Shown piece after piece: positions 46,533-54,451 of a stretch of 64,000 bases of DNA. The position numbers and the translations under genes were made by a program. The stretch's first letter is position 1, and each line of letters begins with the position of its first letter. The notes beneath the pieces are model-generated. The model was not told the origin of the DNA. It was given only the letters and a program-made list of their open reading frames with translations, and made no database searches. The stretch lies in assembly GCF_029382255.1 (NCBI RefSeq), contig NZ_JARLLG010000005.1, forward strand, positions 62,001 through 126,000, given 5' to 3'. The stretch comes from Isoptericola croceus (GTDB lineage Bacteria > Actinomycetota > Actinomycetes > Actinomycetales > Cellulomonadaceae).

Positions 46533-48215
46533 TCACGGAGCGATCGGGCCCTCGACCCCCGGTGACACGGAGGGCGAGGTCAGCTCGTCCGGTTCGTCGA
46601 GATCATCGAGGTCGTCCAGGTCGTCCGACGGCGGCGGCGAGCCCGACGGTGCCGCGTCGTCCAGCTCCCCGACCGGGGGAACGATCGAGGGCATCGGCTC
46701 GCGGTCGTAGACGGTCGCCTCGCCCGACGGCGTCACCGCGATCACCTGGACGTCCAGCCACTCACGGGCCTGCACGTCGAACCGCAGCAGCGTCATCTCG
46801 GCCGTGCCACGCAGCGGGCCCACGGTGGGCTGGCCGGACGCCGCGCCCGCGGTGCTGGCCGAGATGTACCTGATCCCCCGGCCCACCTGCAGCGGCCCCG
46901 AACGCTGGTGGGTGTGCCCGGATACCTGCAGGGGCACGCAGCCGGACTCGAGGGCCGGCAGCCCGACCACAGGAGTGTGGACGAGCAGCAGGTCGGGGTC
47001 GTCCTCGCACGCGGTGGAGGCCAGGGCCACGGCCTGCTCCTCCGGCGTCTGCTCGCGCGCCGCCTGCGTCCCCTCCCCGACCCGGGTCTCGAGGGCGTCC
47101 CGGTCACCCAGGATGCGCACCCCGGCGACCTCGACGACGTCGCCGTCGAGCACGATCTGGCCGTGCAACGCCTCTTGCTGCGACGTCAGGACGGAGTCGT
47201 GGTTCCCGTCGGCGACGACCATCGGGACGCCGGCCGGCACCGCCGACGCGAACGCATCCACGCACACCTTCTCGACAGCGGTGCCGTTCATCGTGGTGTC
47301 GCCCGCGTTGAGCACCACGTCGGCGCCCGACCGCACGACGGCCTCCTCGATCACCGTCGACATGCCGGTGTTGCAGTGCAGGTCGGCCACGACGAGCATC
47401 GACACCACGTCGTCGTCGTCGGGCGGCTCGTAGGCGAGGTTCGTCCGGACCGCGTGCCGGATCTCCCACGCGTTCCAGGCGCTGCCGAGCTCGTCGCGGG
47501 CCGCCTCGTAGAAGGCCTCGTTCTCGTCGTACAGCTCCACGAGCTGGCCGCCGTAGGTGTCGATGACCCCCGCGAGGCGGCCGGTGATGCGCGCCCCCTC
47601 CAGGGCCGTGCCCTCGAAGACGGCCGAGGCCTGCCTCCCGGAACGCGGCGCGCCGGCGTCGGCCGAGACGAGCATCGTACCGATGAGCGCCACCACGACC
47701 ACCCCGGCGGTGATCTGCCACGTCCGCGGTGCGAGCGCAGCGGCGAGCTGACGCCGGCGCGGACGGCCGAGCAGCGCCCGCATCCCCCAGCCGACCAGGC
47801 CGACGAGGACGAGCGCGAGCAGAGTTCTTCGGGCCGCGTCGGTCAACAGGCCCGCGGTGACGGCATCGATGGTGACCTGAGGGCTGTCGTAGAACTGCAG
47901 GTAGCTGTCGAGGTCTCCCACGAGGCGGTCCAGCGTGGACGACGCACCCACGGCGGACAGGTCGGCGGGGATCTCCTTGACCGTGATGTCCACGCCGAGC
48001 CCCAGCGGCAGCGGCGACTCGATCTCGAGGGTGCCGAGCGGCCCGAGGTCCACGACGACGAGCCCGTCGGTGTCCATCGCGTAGTCGGCCTCGTGCGGCC
48101 CCAGGCTCAGCGTGGTGGATGCGGTCGTCACGCCGAAACCGACGCAGACGACGACCGCGGCGAGGACGGCGAGCGTCCAGCGCAGCCAGCGGGGAGGTAC
48201 GGGTCGATCGCGCAT
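46533..48215 (-). CDS. Membrane-anchored metallophosphoesterase
   Basis: 560 aa. Hydrophobic segments lie at about 11-33, 130-150 and 165-185, so the catalytic domain (about 270-500) follows a membrane part. The calcineurin-like motifs are all visible: VVADLHCN, NAGDTT, ADGNHDS, LVHTPV and SGHTHQ. The C-terminal 50 residues are Pro/Ser-rich with an Asp/Leu repeat (DDLDDLDDLDEPDE). The substrate is unknown. ATG 48215 is preferred; an in-frame start 29 codons upstream would overlap the neighbouring MFS region without similarity. Confidence 0.9.
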   Translation of the reverse strand: MRDRPVPPRWLRWTLAVLAAVVVCVGFGVTTASTTLSLGPHEADYAMDTDGLVVVDLGPLGTLEIESPLPLGLGVDITVKEIPADLSAVGASSTLDRLVGDLDSYLQFYDSPQVTIDAVTAGLLTDAARRTLLALVLVGLVGWGMRALLGRPRRRQLAAALAPRTWQITAGVVVVALIGTMLVSADAGAPRSGRQASAVFEGTALEGARITGRLAGVIDTYGGQLVELYDENEAFYEAARDELGSAWNAWEIRHAVRTNLAYEPPDDDDVVSMLVVADLHCNTGMSTVIEEAVVRSGADVVLNAGDTTMNGTAVEKVCVDAFASAVPAGVPMVVADGNHDSVLTSQQEALHGQIVLDGDVVEVAGVRILGDRDALETRVGEGTQAAREQTPEEQAVALASTACEDDPDLLLVHTPVVGLPALESGCVPLQVSGHTHQRSGPLQVGRGIRYISASTAGAASGQPTVGPLRGTAEMTLLRFDVQAREWLDVQVIAVTPSGEATVYDREPMPSIVPPVGELDDAAPSGSPPPSDDLDDLDDLDEPDELTSPSVSPGVEGPIAP

Positions 48216-48264
48216 GGTGGACCCACGATCACCGACAAGACCCCTCGAGGACAAACCGACGCGC

Positions 48265-49794
48265 TCAGTGGCGCGGGTCGCGCAACGTGAACAACGCGAC
48301 AAAGGCTGCGGCGACCATCAGCACCACACCGATCGTCGCCGTGGCCCCGACACCGCCGGCGAACGCCTGCTGGGCGGACTCCATCAGCGCCTCGGCCGTG
48401 GCGCCCGGCAGTCCGGAAGCCACCTCGGCCGCCCCGCCGAGAGTCTCCGCGGCGGCCGACGCGTCGGACGCCGGCACCTCGGAGGGCACGACGACGGAAG
48501 CCGTGTACGACGCCGTCAGGATGCTGCCCAGCACCGCCGTCCCCAGCACCGCACCGAGCTCGTAGGCCGTCTCCGAGATCGCCGAGGCCGCGCCCGCCTT
48601 GGCGGCCGGGACGCTCGAGACGATGAGGTCGTTGCTCACGGTCTCTGCGGCGCCGATCCCCAGCGAGAGCACCACGAAGGCGACCACCAGCGGAGCGAGC
48701 GCGCCGGAGCCTCCGAAGAGGGCGACCAGCAGGTACCCGAGGGACGACATCAGCAGGGCCGTCGCCACGACACGCTGGGACGGCAGCCGTCGCACGATGC
48801 GCACCACGGCCAGGCCGGCGATCACCATGGTGATCGTGCCGGGCAGCAGCGCCAGGCCCGCCTGCACGGGCGCGAGCCCGTGCACCAGCTGCAGGTCCTG
48901 GGAGACGAAGAAGAGGAACCCGACCAGCGAGAACACGCTGAGCAGGTTCACCACCACGCCACCGGTGAACGCCGGCACCCGGAACAGCCGGACGTCGAGC
49001 ATCGGCACCGGCCGCCGCAGCTGACGACGCACGAAGCCGATGCCGCTCGCGACGCCGACCGCTGCCGCGACGAGCGCCGGTGCCGTGACGCCGTCGGCGG
49101 TGATCTCCTTGACCGACCAGACCAGCGGGGTCATGGTGACCATGGCGAGGGCCACCGAGAGCACGTCGAGCGGGCCGGGCTGCGGGTCCTTCGACTCCGG
49201 CAGGACGGCGGGCGCGAGCACGAGGAAGATCACGAGCACCGGTACCGCCAGGAGGAAGACCGAGCCCCACCAGAAGCGCTGGAGCAGCAGTCCGCCGACG
49301 ATCGGGCCCAGGGCGCTGCCGGCCGCCCACCCCGTCGCCCAGATCGCGATCGCCAGCCGTCGCTCCTCGCGGTCCACGAACACGTTGCGCAGCAGCGACA
49401 GCGTCGAGGGCATGAGCATCGCGCCGAAGAACCCGAGCGCGGCGCGGGAGGCGACGAGCGTGCCCGCGCTCGGCGCGAACGCCGCGGCGGCGGAGACGAC
49501 GGCGAAGCCCACCGAGCCGAGGAGCAGCAGCCGACGGCGGCCTACACGGTCGGCCAACGAGCCCATCGGCACGAGCAGTCCAGCGAGCACCAGCGGGTAG
49601 ACGTCGACGATCCACAGCAGCTGGGTGCCGGTGGGCCGCAGGTCCGCCGAGATCTGGGGCAGGGCAAAGCTCAGGACGGTGTTGTCCACGGACACGAGCA
49701 GCACCGGAAGCATGAGTGCGACGAGGGCGACCCAGCGCCGGGGGTAGGGGGCGGGGGCCTGGAGCTGCGGTGTCGTCACCGAGATGGTGGTCAC
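48265..49794 (-). CDS. MFS drug exporter, DHA2 (EmrB/QacA) family
   Basis: 509 aa with about 14 hydrophobic helices, the number expected for DHA2 drug:H+ antiporters. Helix 1 has LPVLLVSVDNTVLSFALP with the charged Asp of the family D1 motif; the loop motif A is GSLADRVGRRRLLLLG; motif C-like GWAAGSALGPIVGG is in helix 5. The GTG at 49794 has a GAGAGGAAC ribosome-binding site. It is divergent from a TetR regulator with an operator between them, so inducible export of a toxic compound is likely. Confidence 0.93.
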   Translation of the reverse strand: MTTISVTTPQLQAPAPYPRRWVALVALMLPVLLVSVDNTVLSFALPQISADLRPTGTQLLWIVDVYPLVLAGLLVPMGSLADRVGRRRLLLLGSVGFAVVSAAAAFAPSAGTLVASRAALGFFGAMLMPSTLSLLRNVFVDREERRLAIAIWATGWAAGSALGPIVGGLLLQRFWWGSVFLLAVPVLVIFLVLAPAVLPESKDPQPGPLDVLSVALAMVTMTPLVWSVKEITADGVTAPALVAAAVGVASGIGFVRRQLRRPVPMLDVRLFRVPAFTGGVVVNLLSVFSLVGFLFFVSQDLQLVHGLAPVQAGLALLPGTITMVIAGLAVVRIVRRLPSQRVVATALLMSSLGYLLVALFGGSGALAPLVVAFVVLSLGIGAAETVSNDLIVSSVPAAKAGAASAISETAYELGAVLGTAVLGSILTASYTASVVVPSEVPASDASAAAETLGGAAEVASGLPGATAEALMESAQQAFAGGVGATATIGVVLMVAAAFVALFTLRDPRH

Positions 49795-49846
49795 GACGTT
49801 CCTCTCACGACGATCGACGGCCAGGGCAGCGCTGCGCGCCGAACTT

Positions 49847-49868
49847 CTGTACCGTCCAGACGGTACAG
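49847..49868. promoter_or_regulatory. TetR-type operator between the MFS exporter and its regulator
   Basis: Perfect 10-bp arms CTGTACCGTC and GACGGTACAG around a two-base centre. It overlaps a possible MFS -10 box (TACAGA on the minus strand) and lies 15 bases from the TetR -10 box (TAGTCT, 49884-49889), so it could silence both genes. Confidence 0.87.
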
Positions 49869-49883
49869 TAACGCGCCGAGCGA

Positions 49884-49889
49884 TAGTCT
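49884..49889 (+). promoter_or_regulatory. -10 box (TAGTCT) of the TetR gene
   Basis: TAGTCT lies seven bases upstream of ATG 49897; leaderless spacing, which decides this start. Confidence 0.5.
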
Positions 49890-49896
49890 GGCAACC

Positions 49897-50436
49897 ATGC
49901 CTCCCGCCCCTGTCGCCCGAGCCAAGGTGCTGCACGCCTTCGCCGAGATCCTCGTCACCTCCGGGGAACGATCCGCCACCCTGGACGCCGTCGCCCAGAA
50001 CGCCGGCGTCTCCAAGGGCGGCCTGCTCTACCACTTCCCCACCCGGGATGCGCTGGTCGACGGACTCGTCCAGCAGCTCCACGAGCTGATCGCCGCCGAC
50101 GTCGCCACCATGAAGTCCGCACCCGACGGCCCCGTGGCCTACCTGCTGCGCAGCTCGCTGGACGTGGGCGGGGAGCTCGACCTCGCCTTCCGTGCGGTCT
50201 CCCAGCTGGCCCAGGGGTCGGCGCCGCACGCCCGCAGCGCGCTGGACACCGCCCACGACACGTGGACCGAAGCCATCGCCGTCGAGGTCGAGGACCCTGC
50301 GACCGCCCACGCGATCATGCTGATCAGCGACGGCCTCTACCACCGCAGCTCGATCGGGGCCCAGTCCCCCGACCTCGACGAGCTGCTGCTGATCGTCGAG
50401 CGTCTCGTGTCCTTCCGCAGCACGACGACGGGCTGA
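49897..50436 (+). CDS. TetR/AcrR family transcriptional repressor
   Basis: 179 aa. The N-terminal TetR HTH (about 5-50) reads VLHAFAEILVTSGERSATLD, then VAQNAGVSKGGLLYHFPTRDAL, the classic recognition helix and following loop. The C-terminal ligand domain (TetR_C-like, about 75-170) is hydrophobic and helical. It is divergent from the DHA2 exporter and probably represses both genes at the 49847-49868 palindrome. Confidence 0.94.
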   Translation: MPPAPVARAKVLHAFAEILVTSGERSATLDAVAQNAGVSKGGLLYHFPTRDALVDGLVQQLHELIAADVATMKSAPDGPVAYLLRSSLDVGGELDLAFRAVSQLAQGSAPHARSALDTAHDTWTEAIAVEVEDPATAHAIMLISDGLYHRSSIGAQSPDLDELLLIVERLVSFRSTTTG

Positions 50437-50478
50437 CCCGCCGCGGGCACGGCGCGCACCGGAGCGGGCGGCGAGACC

Positions 50479-52266
50479 TCAGGGGTTCAGCTGCCGGACA
50501 CCGGCGGCCTCCCACGGAACCATCGCCCGGCGCCTCACCCGCTCCGAGGTGATGCCCACCACCTGCACCGCCACCTCCGCGCAGCAGGCCACCGCCGCCG
50601 CGAGCGCCTCGGTCAGCTCCCGGCGCAGCTGCTGCGCCTCGGCGTGCCGGCCGTCCGCACCGACGGTCGGCACGCCGTCACTGATGACCAGGATCCTACG
50701 GTGCGCGGGATCCTCCGCCTCCAGGATGGCCATCGCCTGCCGGACGCCGTCGGCCAGGGGCGTCCCGCCGCCGACCGGCACCTGTTGGACCGCTCGACCG
50801 ATCCGCGCGGTGCTCGTGCTGCCCGTGACCAGCACCCGTGCCCTGGGCCCGGCAGCCACCACCACCGAGGCACGACCCCGGCCGGAGGTCGCGTCCCGCA
50901 CCAGCCGGTCGGCGGCGCCGGCGGCGTCACCGAGACCACGCCGGCCCAGGGACGAGGAGCCGTCGACCACGAGCACCGTGTGGCTCCCGCCGCGGCGACA
51001 GCGCAGCACGCCGCGCAGGTCCTCGTCACGGACCTGGAATTCCCCGTTGTCGACAGTCGTCGCATGACGGCGCAGGGCACGGCGCAGCGAGGCGGGCACG
51101 GAGACCACCCCGCGGGCCCGGGAGAGCTCGACGTCGCGGATCGCGACGCCCCGCTCGGCGGACAGGCTGCGGCTGGAACGCCGGCCGCCGAGATGATGTC
51201 CCGCCTGCTGCGCCCGCCCCGGCCGCTGATCGTGCCACGGCCGGTCCGACGGGGCCGCGTGGCCGAGGCTGAGCTCCTGCCCGCCTCCCGGGTCCTGGCT
51301 CACGATGCTCAGGGTGCCCGTCTCGTCCGTCACCGACGTCTCGGCGGGTTCGCCGGACGGCTGCGTCGCACCCGCTGACGGCGTGCCCGTCGCCCCACCG
51401 TTCGTCGCCCCGGCCCGCGGCTCGCCGCCCTCGTGAGCTCCCGCCGCACCGTCGTCCAGATCCGCGTCGCCGAGGTCCGCCGTCTCGTCGGCCTCGGAGC
51501 CGTCGACCCCGGAGCCGCTCACCTCGGCCCCGCCCTTGGCACCAGCGAGGTCGGAGCCGGGGTCCGCCTCGCCCGGGGTGTCGCCCGTCGCGGCGTCGCC
51601 CTCGGGACCGGCGGAGTCACCGCCCTCGCCCGCCGGCGCGTCGACCGGCGGTGCGTCGTCCGGCAGATCGGGGGCCGGTGGCGCCTCCGGGTCAGGTTCC
51701 GGCCCGGAAGCACGCGGACCCTGCCGGGGCCCGACGACCACGAGGTCGACGATCTGCGTGGCCCGGCGGGGCCCGACGTCGGCCGCCAGCCCGTGCCACA
51801 GCCGAGCGGCCGCGATGTCCAGGCCGTGGTCCGCGCACCCTGCCGCGGCCAGGTCACGCACCAGCGCATCGATTCCCCCGGTCGGCGACGTCGTCCGGGG
51901 CGGGGAGCGGTGCGAACCAGGCGCGGCGTCGCCGAGGGTGAGCACGGCGGTGCAGCGACGAGCCAGCGCCTCGGGGATGTCGGCGAACGCGGGGGCGAGG
52001 ACCACGACGCGATCGTCCTCCAGCGCCGCCAGGTCCTCCGGCTCGCAGGCGGAGGGGTTGCCGACGGCGGCCTGCGACCCCGGGGTCAGGGTGCGGAAGA
52101 GCTTCTCGGCCAGCAGGGGGTCGCCGACGCACGCCACCCCGAACCGGTCGCCGGCTCGCCACCGACGCAGCACCTCCGCGACCTCCGGAGCCGTCGAGGG
52201 CGGCGCGTCCGCCAGCAACGCGACCAGGTGCGCGGTGCGGCGGGACCTGGCCGCCGCCGAGGTCAT
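50479..52266 (-). CDS. VWA-domain protein, ChlD/BchD-like partner of the adjacent AAA+ ATPase
   Basis: 595 aa. An N-terminal remnant AAA-like region without a P-loop (about 1-180), a long acidic Pro/Gly/Asp-rich linker (about 185-320), and a C-terminal von Willebrand A domain (about 425-590). The MIDAS metal site D-x-S-x-S is Asp435, Ser437, Ser439 in VVDGSSSLG, with the Thr of GGGTPLADG and the Asp of VISDG. This is the layout of magnesium or cobalt chelatase D subunits. Its ATG overlaps the stop of the upstream ATPase gene by four bases (ATGA). Confidence 0.87.
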   Translation of the reverse strand: MTSAAARSRRTAHLVALLADAPPSTAPEVAEVLRRWRAGDRFGVACVGDPLLAEKLFRTLTPGSQAAVGNPSACEPEDLAALEDDRVVVLAPAFADIPEALARRCTAVLTLGDAAPGSHRSPPRTTSPTGGIDALVRDLAAAGCADHGLDIAAARLWHGLAADVGPRRATQIVDLVVVGPRQGPRASGPEPDPEAPPAPDLPDDAPPVDAPAGEGGDSAGPEGDAATGDTPGEADPGSDLAGAKGGAEVSGSGVDGSEADETADLGDADLDDGAAGAHEGGEPRAGATNGGATGTPSAGATQPSGEPAETSVTDETGTLSIVSQDPGGGQELSLGHAAPSDRPWHDQRPGRAQQAGHHLGGRRSSRSLSAERGVAIRDVELSRARGVVSVPASLRRALRRHATTVDNGEFQVRDEDLRGVLRCRRGGSHTVLVVDGSSSLGRRGLGDAAGAADRLVRDATSGRGRASVVVAAGPRARVLVTGSTSTARIGRAVQQVPVGGGTPLADGVRQAMAILEAEDPAHRRILVISDGVPTVGADGRHAEAQQLRRELTEALAAAVACCAEVAVQVVGITSERVRRRAMVPWEAAGVRQLNP

Positions 52267-53219
52267 GCTGCCTGGAGTCCGAGCACTCGGCGGGCTGCCA
52301 GCTTCACCTGGGCGGCCGGTGTACCACCGCTCGCCCGCGCGTCCCCGCTCCGCAGGGCCGCCGCTGCGTTCGGGTCACGGCCGGTGCGATGCTGCAGCGC
52401 CGGGACCGCCGCGGTGACGACGTCGGCACGGGTGACCTCGTCGCGTCCGGACACCGCCGCCAGTGCGCGGGCCGTGCGCGCCAGCACCAGGTCGGCCCGG
52501 TGCCCCACGGCGCCGCACTCCACGCACACGTCGACCAGGAGCTGCAGGACGTCGTCGGGCAGGCCCACAGCGTCCAGCCGCTCGCGACCCTCGACGATCC
52601 GCTGCGCCAGCCGCTCCTGGGCCTGAGACCACCGGCCGGCGAAAACCTCGGGGTCGGCGTCGTGCTCGAGACGACGGCGCACGATCTCGCTGCGCACCCG
52701 CGGGTCGGTGAGGGTGCGCACCTGGGTCGCCAGCCCGAACCGGTCCTCCAGCTGCGGGCGCAGCTCACCCTCCTCCGGGTTGCCGCTGCCCACCAGCACG
52801 AAGCGCGCCTCGTGGACGTGGCTGAGCCCGTCACGCTCCACCCTGTTGACGCCGGAGGCGGCGACGTCCAGCAGGACGTCGACCAGGAAGTCGTCCAGCA
52901 GGTTCACCTCGTCGATGTAGAGGAACCCGCCGTGCGCCTGGCTGAGGATGCCCGGCGCGAACGCCACCTCCCCCGCCATCGCCCGCCCGACGTCGAGCGT
53001 CCCCAGCACGCGGTCCTCGCTGGCGCCCAGCGGCAGCTCGGTGACCGGCATGTCGATCCCGTGGTCGGCCAGCAGCGCTCCCAGCGCGCGCACGGTGGTG
53101 GTCTTGGCGGTCCCGCGGTCACCCAGGGCCAGCACGCCGGAGATGCGCGGGTCGACGGCGCTGAGGACGAGGCAGTTCTTCAGTTCGTCCTGGCCGATCA
53201 CGGCAGCGAAGGGGAACAC
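52263..53219 (-). CDS. AAA+ ATPase, magnesium chelatase I subunit-like (ChlI/BchI)
   Basis: 318 aa. Walker A GDRGTAKT (33-40), Walker B LYIDE (100-104), the insert ELPLGASEDRVLGTLD and the FVLVGSGNPEEGELRPQLEDRFG sensor region are the signature of chelatase I subunits. With the VWA partner it should form an ATP-driven ring that loads Mg2+ or Co2+ into a tetrapyrrole held by a large ChlH/CobN subunit. No such subunit is in the window, so the target is unknown. The GTG start is eight bases after a TACAGT -10 box; a Fur-type box lies in that promoter. Confidence 0.9.
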   Translation of the reverse strand: MFPFAAVIGQDELKNCLVLSAVDPRISGVLALGDRGTAKTTTVRALGALLADHGIDMPVTELPLGASEDRVLGTLDVGRAMAGEVAFAPGILSQAHGGFLYIDEVNLLDDFLVDVLLDVAASGVNRVERDGLSHVHEARFVLVGSGNPEEGELRPQLEDRFGLATQVRTLTDPRVRSEIVRRRLEHDADPEVFAGRWSQAQERLAQRIVEGRERLDAVGLPDDVLQLLVDVCVECGAVGHRADLVLARTARALAAVSGRDEVTRADVVTAAVPALQHRTGRDPNAAAALRSGDARASGGTPAAQVKLAARRVLGLQAA

Positions 53220-53227
53220 AGGGACGG

Positions 53228-53256
53228 ACTGTAGTGCGAGTGATTCTCATTCGCAA
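53228..53256 (-). promoter_or_regulatory. Promoter of the chelatase-like operon
   Basis: TTGCGA (-35, 53251-53256), a 17-base spacer, and TACAGT (-10, 53228-53233), ending eight bases before the GTG at 53219. The transcript would be leaderless or nearly so. Confidence 0.65.
53236..53254. promoter_or_regulatory. Fur-family (Fur/Zur-type) box in the chelatase-like promoter
   Basis: GCGAGTGA-TTC-TCATTCGC, arms pairing at 7 of 8. Read on the minus strand the core AATGAGAATCACT resembles the Fur box AATGATAATCATT. It fills the -35/-10 spacer, the usual position for a metal-dependent repressor. Confidence 0.65.
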
Positions 53257-53273
53257 CAACTCCTGCCGCGACG

Positions 53274-54065
53274 TCAGCCCGTCCTCTTGGCCCCCTCGAC
53301 GCTGCGGCGCAGCGCGTCCATGAGGTCGATGACCTCGCCGCCCTCACCCTCGTCCTTCTCGCCGAACGTCTCGGCCGGGTCGAGGGTGTCGCCCTTCTCG
53401 ATCTTGGCGTCGATGAGCTGACGCAGCTGAATCTGGTACTCGTCGGTGTAGTCCTCGGGAGTGAAGTCGGACTCGTAGCTCGCCACGAGCTGGGCGGACA
53501 TCGCCAGCTCCTTGTCCGAGACGGAGGTCGAGGCGTCCAGGGAGGGGAACTCCGCCTCCCGGATCTCGTCGGCCCACAGCAGCGTCTGCAGCGTGAGCAC
53601 CTCCTCGCGGACCCGCAGCGCCGCCAGGCGGGTCCGCTGCCGCAGCGCGAACTTCACGATCGCGGTGCGCTCGGTCTCCTCGAGCGTGCGCCGCAGCAGC
53701 ACGTACGCCTTGGGGCTCTTCGAGTCCGGCTCGAGATAGTAGGTCCGGTCCAGCAGGATCGGGTCGACCTGGTCGCTCGGCACGAACTCGACGACCTCGA
53801 TCTCACGGTTGGACTCGGCCGGCAGCGCGGCGAGATCGGACTTGGTCAGCACCACGACCTGCTCACCGTCCTCGTAGGCCCGGTCGATGTGCTCGTACGG
53901 CACGGTCTCGCCGTCGAGCTCGCAGACCCGCCGGTAGCGGATCCTGCCGCCGTCCGCGTCGTGCACCTGGTGCAGCGGCACGTCATGGTCGGACGTGGCG
54001 CTGTACAGCTTCACCGGGACGTTGACGAGGCCGAACGTCACGGCACCCTTCCAGATGGCCCTCAT
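53274..54065 (-). CDS. ku: Ku protein (non-homologous end joining)
   Basis: 263 aa, close to the usual bacterial Ku length. Starts MRAIWKGAVTFGLVNVPVKL, the canonical Ku N-terminus, and contains RIRYRRVCELDGETVPYEHI, YYLEPDSKSPKAYVLLRRTL and YQIQLRQLIDAKIEKGD. It forms a homodimeric ring on DNA ends and recruits LigD, whose gene lies 5.6 kb away. The C-terminal Lys-rich extension found in some Ku proteins is short here. ATG 54065 has GGAGG upstream. Confidence 0.97.
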   Translation of the reverse strand: MRAIWKGAVTFGLVNVPVKLYSATSDHDVPLHQVHDADGGRIRYRRVCELDGETVPYEHIDRAYEDGEQVVVLTKSDLAALPAESNREIEVVEFVPSDQVDPILLDRTYYLEPDSKSPKAYVLLRRTLEETERTAIVKFALRQRTRLAALRVREEVLTLQTLLWADEIREAEFPSLDASTSVSDKELAMSAQLVASYESDFTPEDYTDEYQIQLRQLIDAKIEKGDTLDPAETFGEKDEGEGGEVIDLMDALRRSVEGAKRTG

Positions 54066-54114
54066 GCCTCCATGGTCACGCGCAACGCGCCTGCGCGCAG
54101 GGCGATCCGCGCCG

Positions 54115-54336
54115 TCAGCCGACCAGGCCGAGCACACCGACCACGCCGACGAGCGCGGCAAGGAGGACCGAGACGCCGACGAGCACCGCGTGCACGGTGT
54201 AGAAGCGGGTCGGGCGACCGGCGTCGTCGCGGGCGCGTGGGTCCTTGGTCACGCGCCGCCAGAACTGCGGCCACACCACCAGGTTCCACGCGGCGGCGAC
54301 GATCAGCACGAGGGACCACACCAGGGGTATCTGCAC
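54115..54336 (-). CDS. SCO4848-family small membrane protein
   Basis: 73 aa with two transmembrane helices (about 4-22 and 48-70) and the conserved linker DDAGRPTRFYTVH. It matches the small actinobacterial family typified by Streptomyces SCO4848; function unknown. The GTG at 54336 has GATACT seven bases upstream. It precedes ku by 49 bases on the same strand, though a functional link is not established. Confidence 0.85.
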   Translation of the reverse strand: MQIPLVWSLVLIVAAAWNLVVWPQFWRRVTKDPRARDDAGRPTRFYTVHAVLVGVSVLLAALVGVVGVLGLVG

Positions 54337-54361
54337 GCGCCCGAGTATCCCACCCGAGGAG

Positions 54362-54372
54362 ACAACGCTTTC
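54362..54372 (+). promoter_or_regulatory. LacI-like half-palindrome upstream of the beta-helix gene
   Basis: ACAACGCTTTC; the surrounding 14 bases match the LacI-family consensus TGAAAGCGCTTTCA at 10 of 14. A possible -10 box TACCTT follows at about 54391. The same 11-mer is repeated in inverted orientation right after the gene (56090-56100). Confidence 0.4.
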
Positions 54373-54451
54373 CCTCGGCACCCGACGCGCGGTACCTTCA
54401 TCGATGTAGGGGCGGCGATGGGGCCGCCCCGTCGATGCAAAGGAGCACGAC

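Noticed and set aside
46580-46640. Short tandem repeat near the metallophosphoesterase 3' end
   Set aside because: It encodes the Asp/Leu repeat of the acidic C-terminal tail; there is no sign of a mobile or CRISPR repeat.
52263-53270. Cobalamin riboswitch upstream of the chelatase-like genes
   Set aside because: Only 54 bases separate the GTG from ku, and the promoter predicts a nearly leaderless mRNA, leaving no room for a B12 box.
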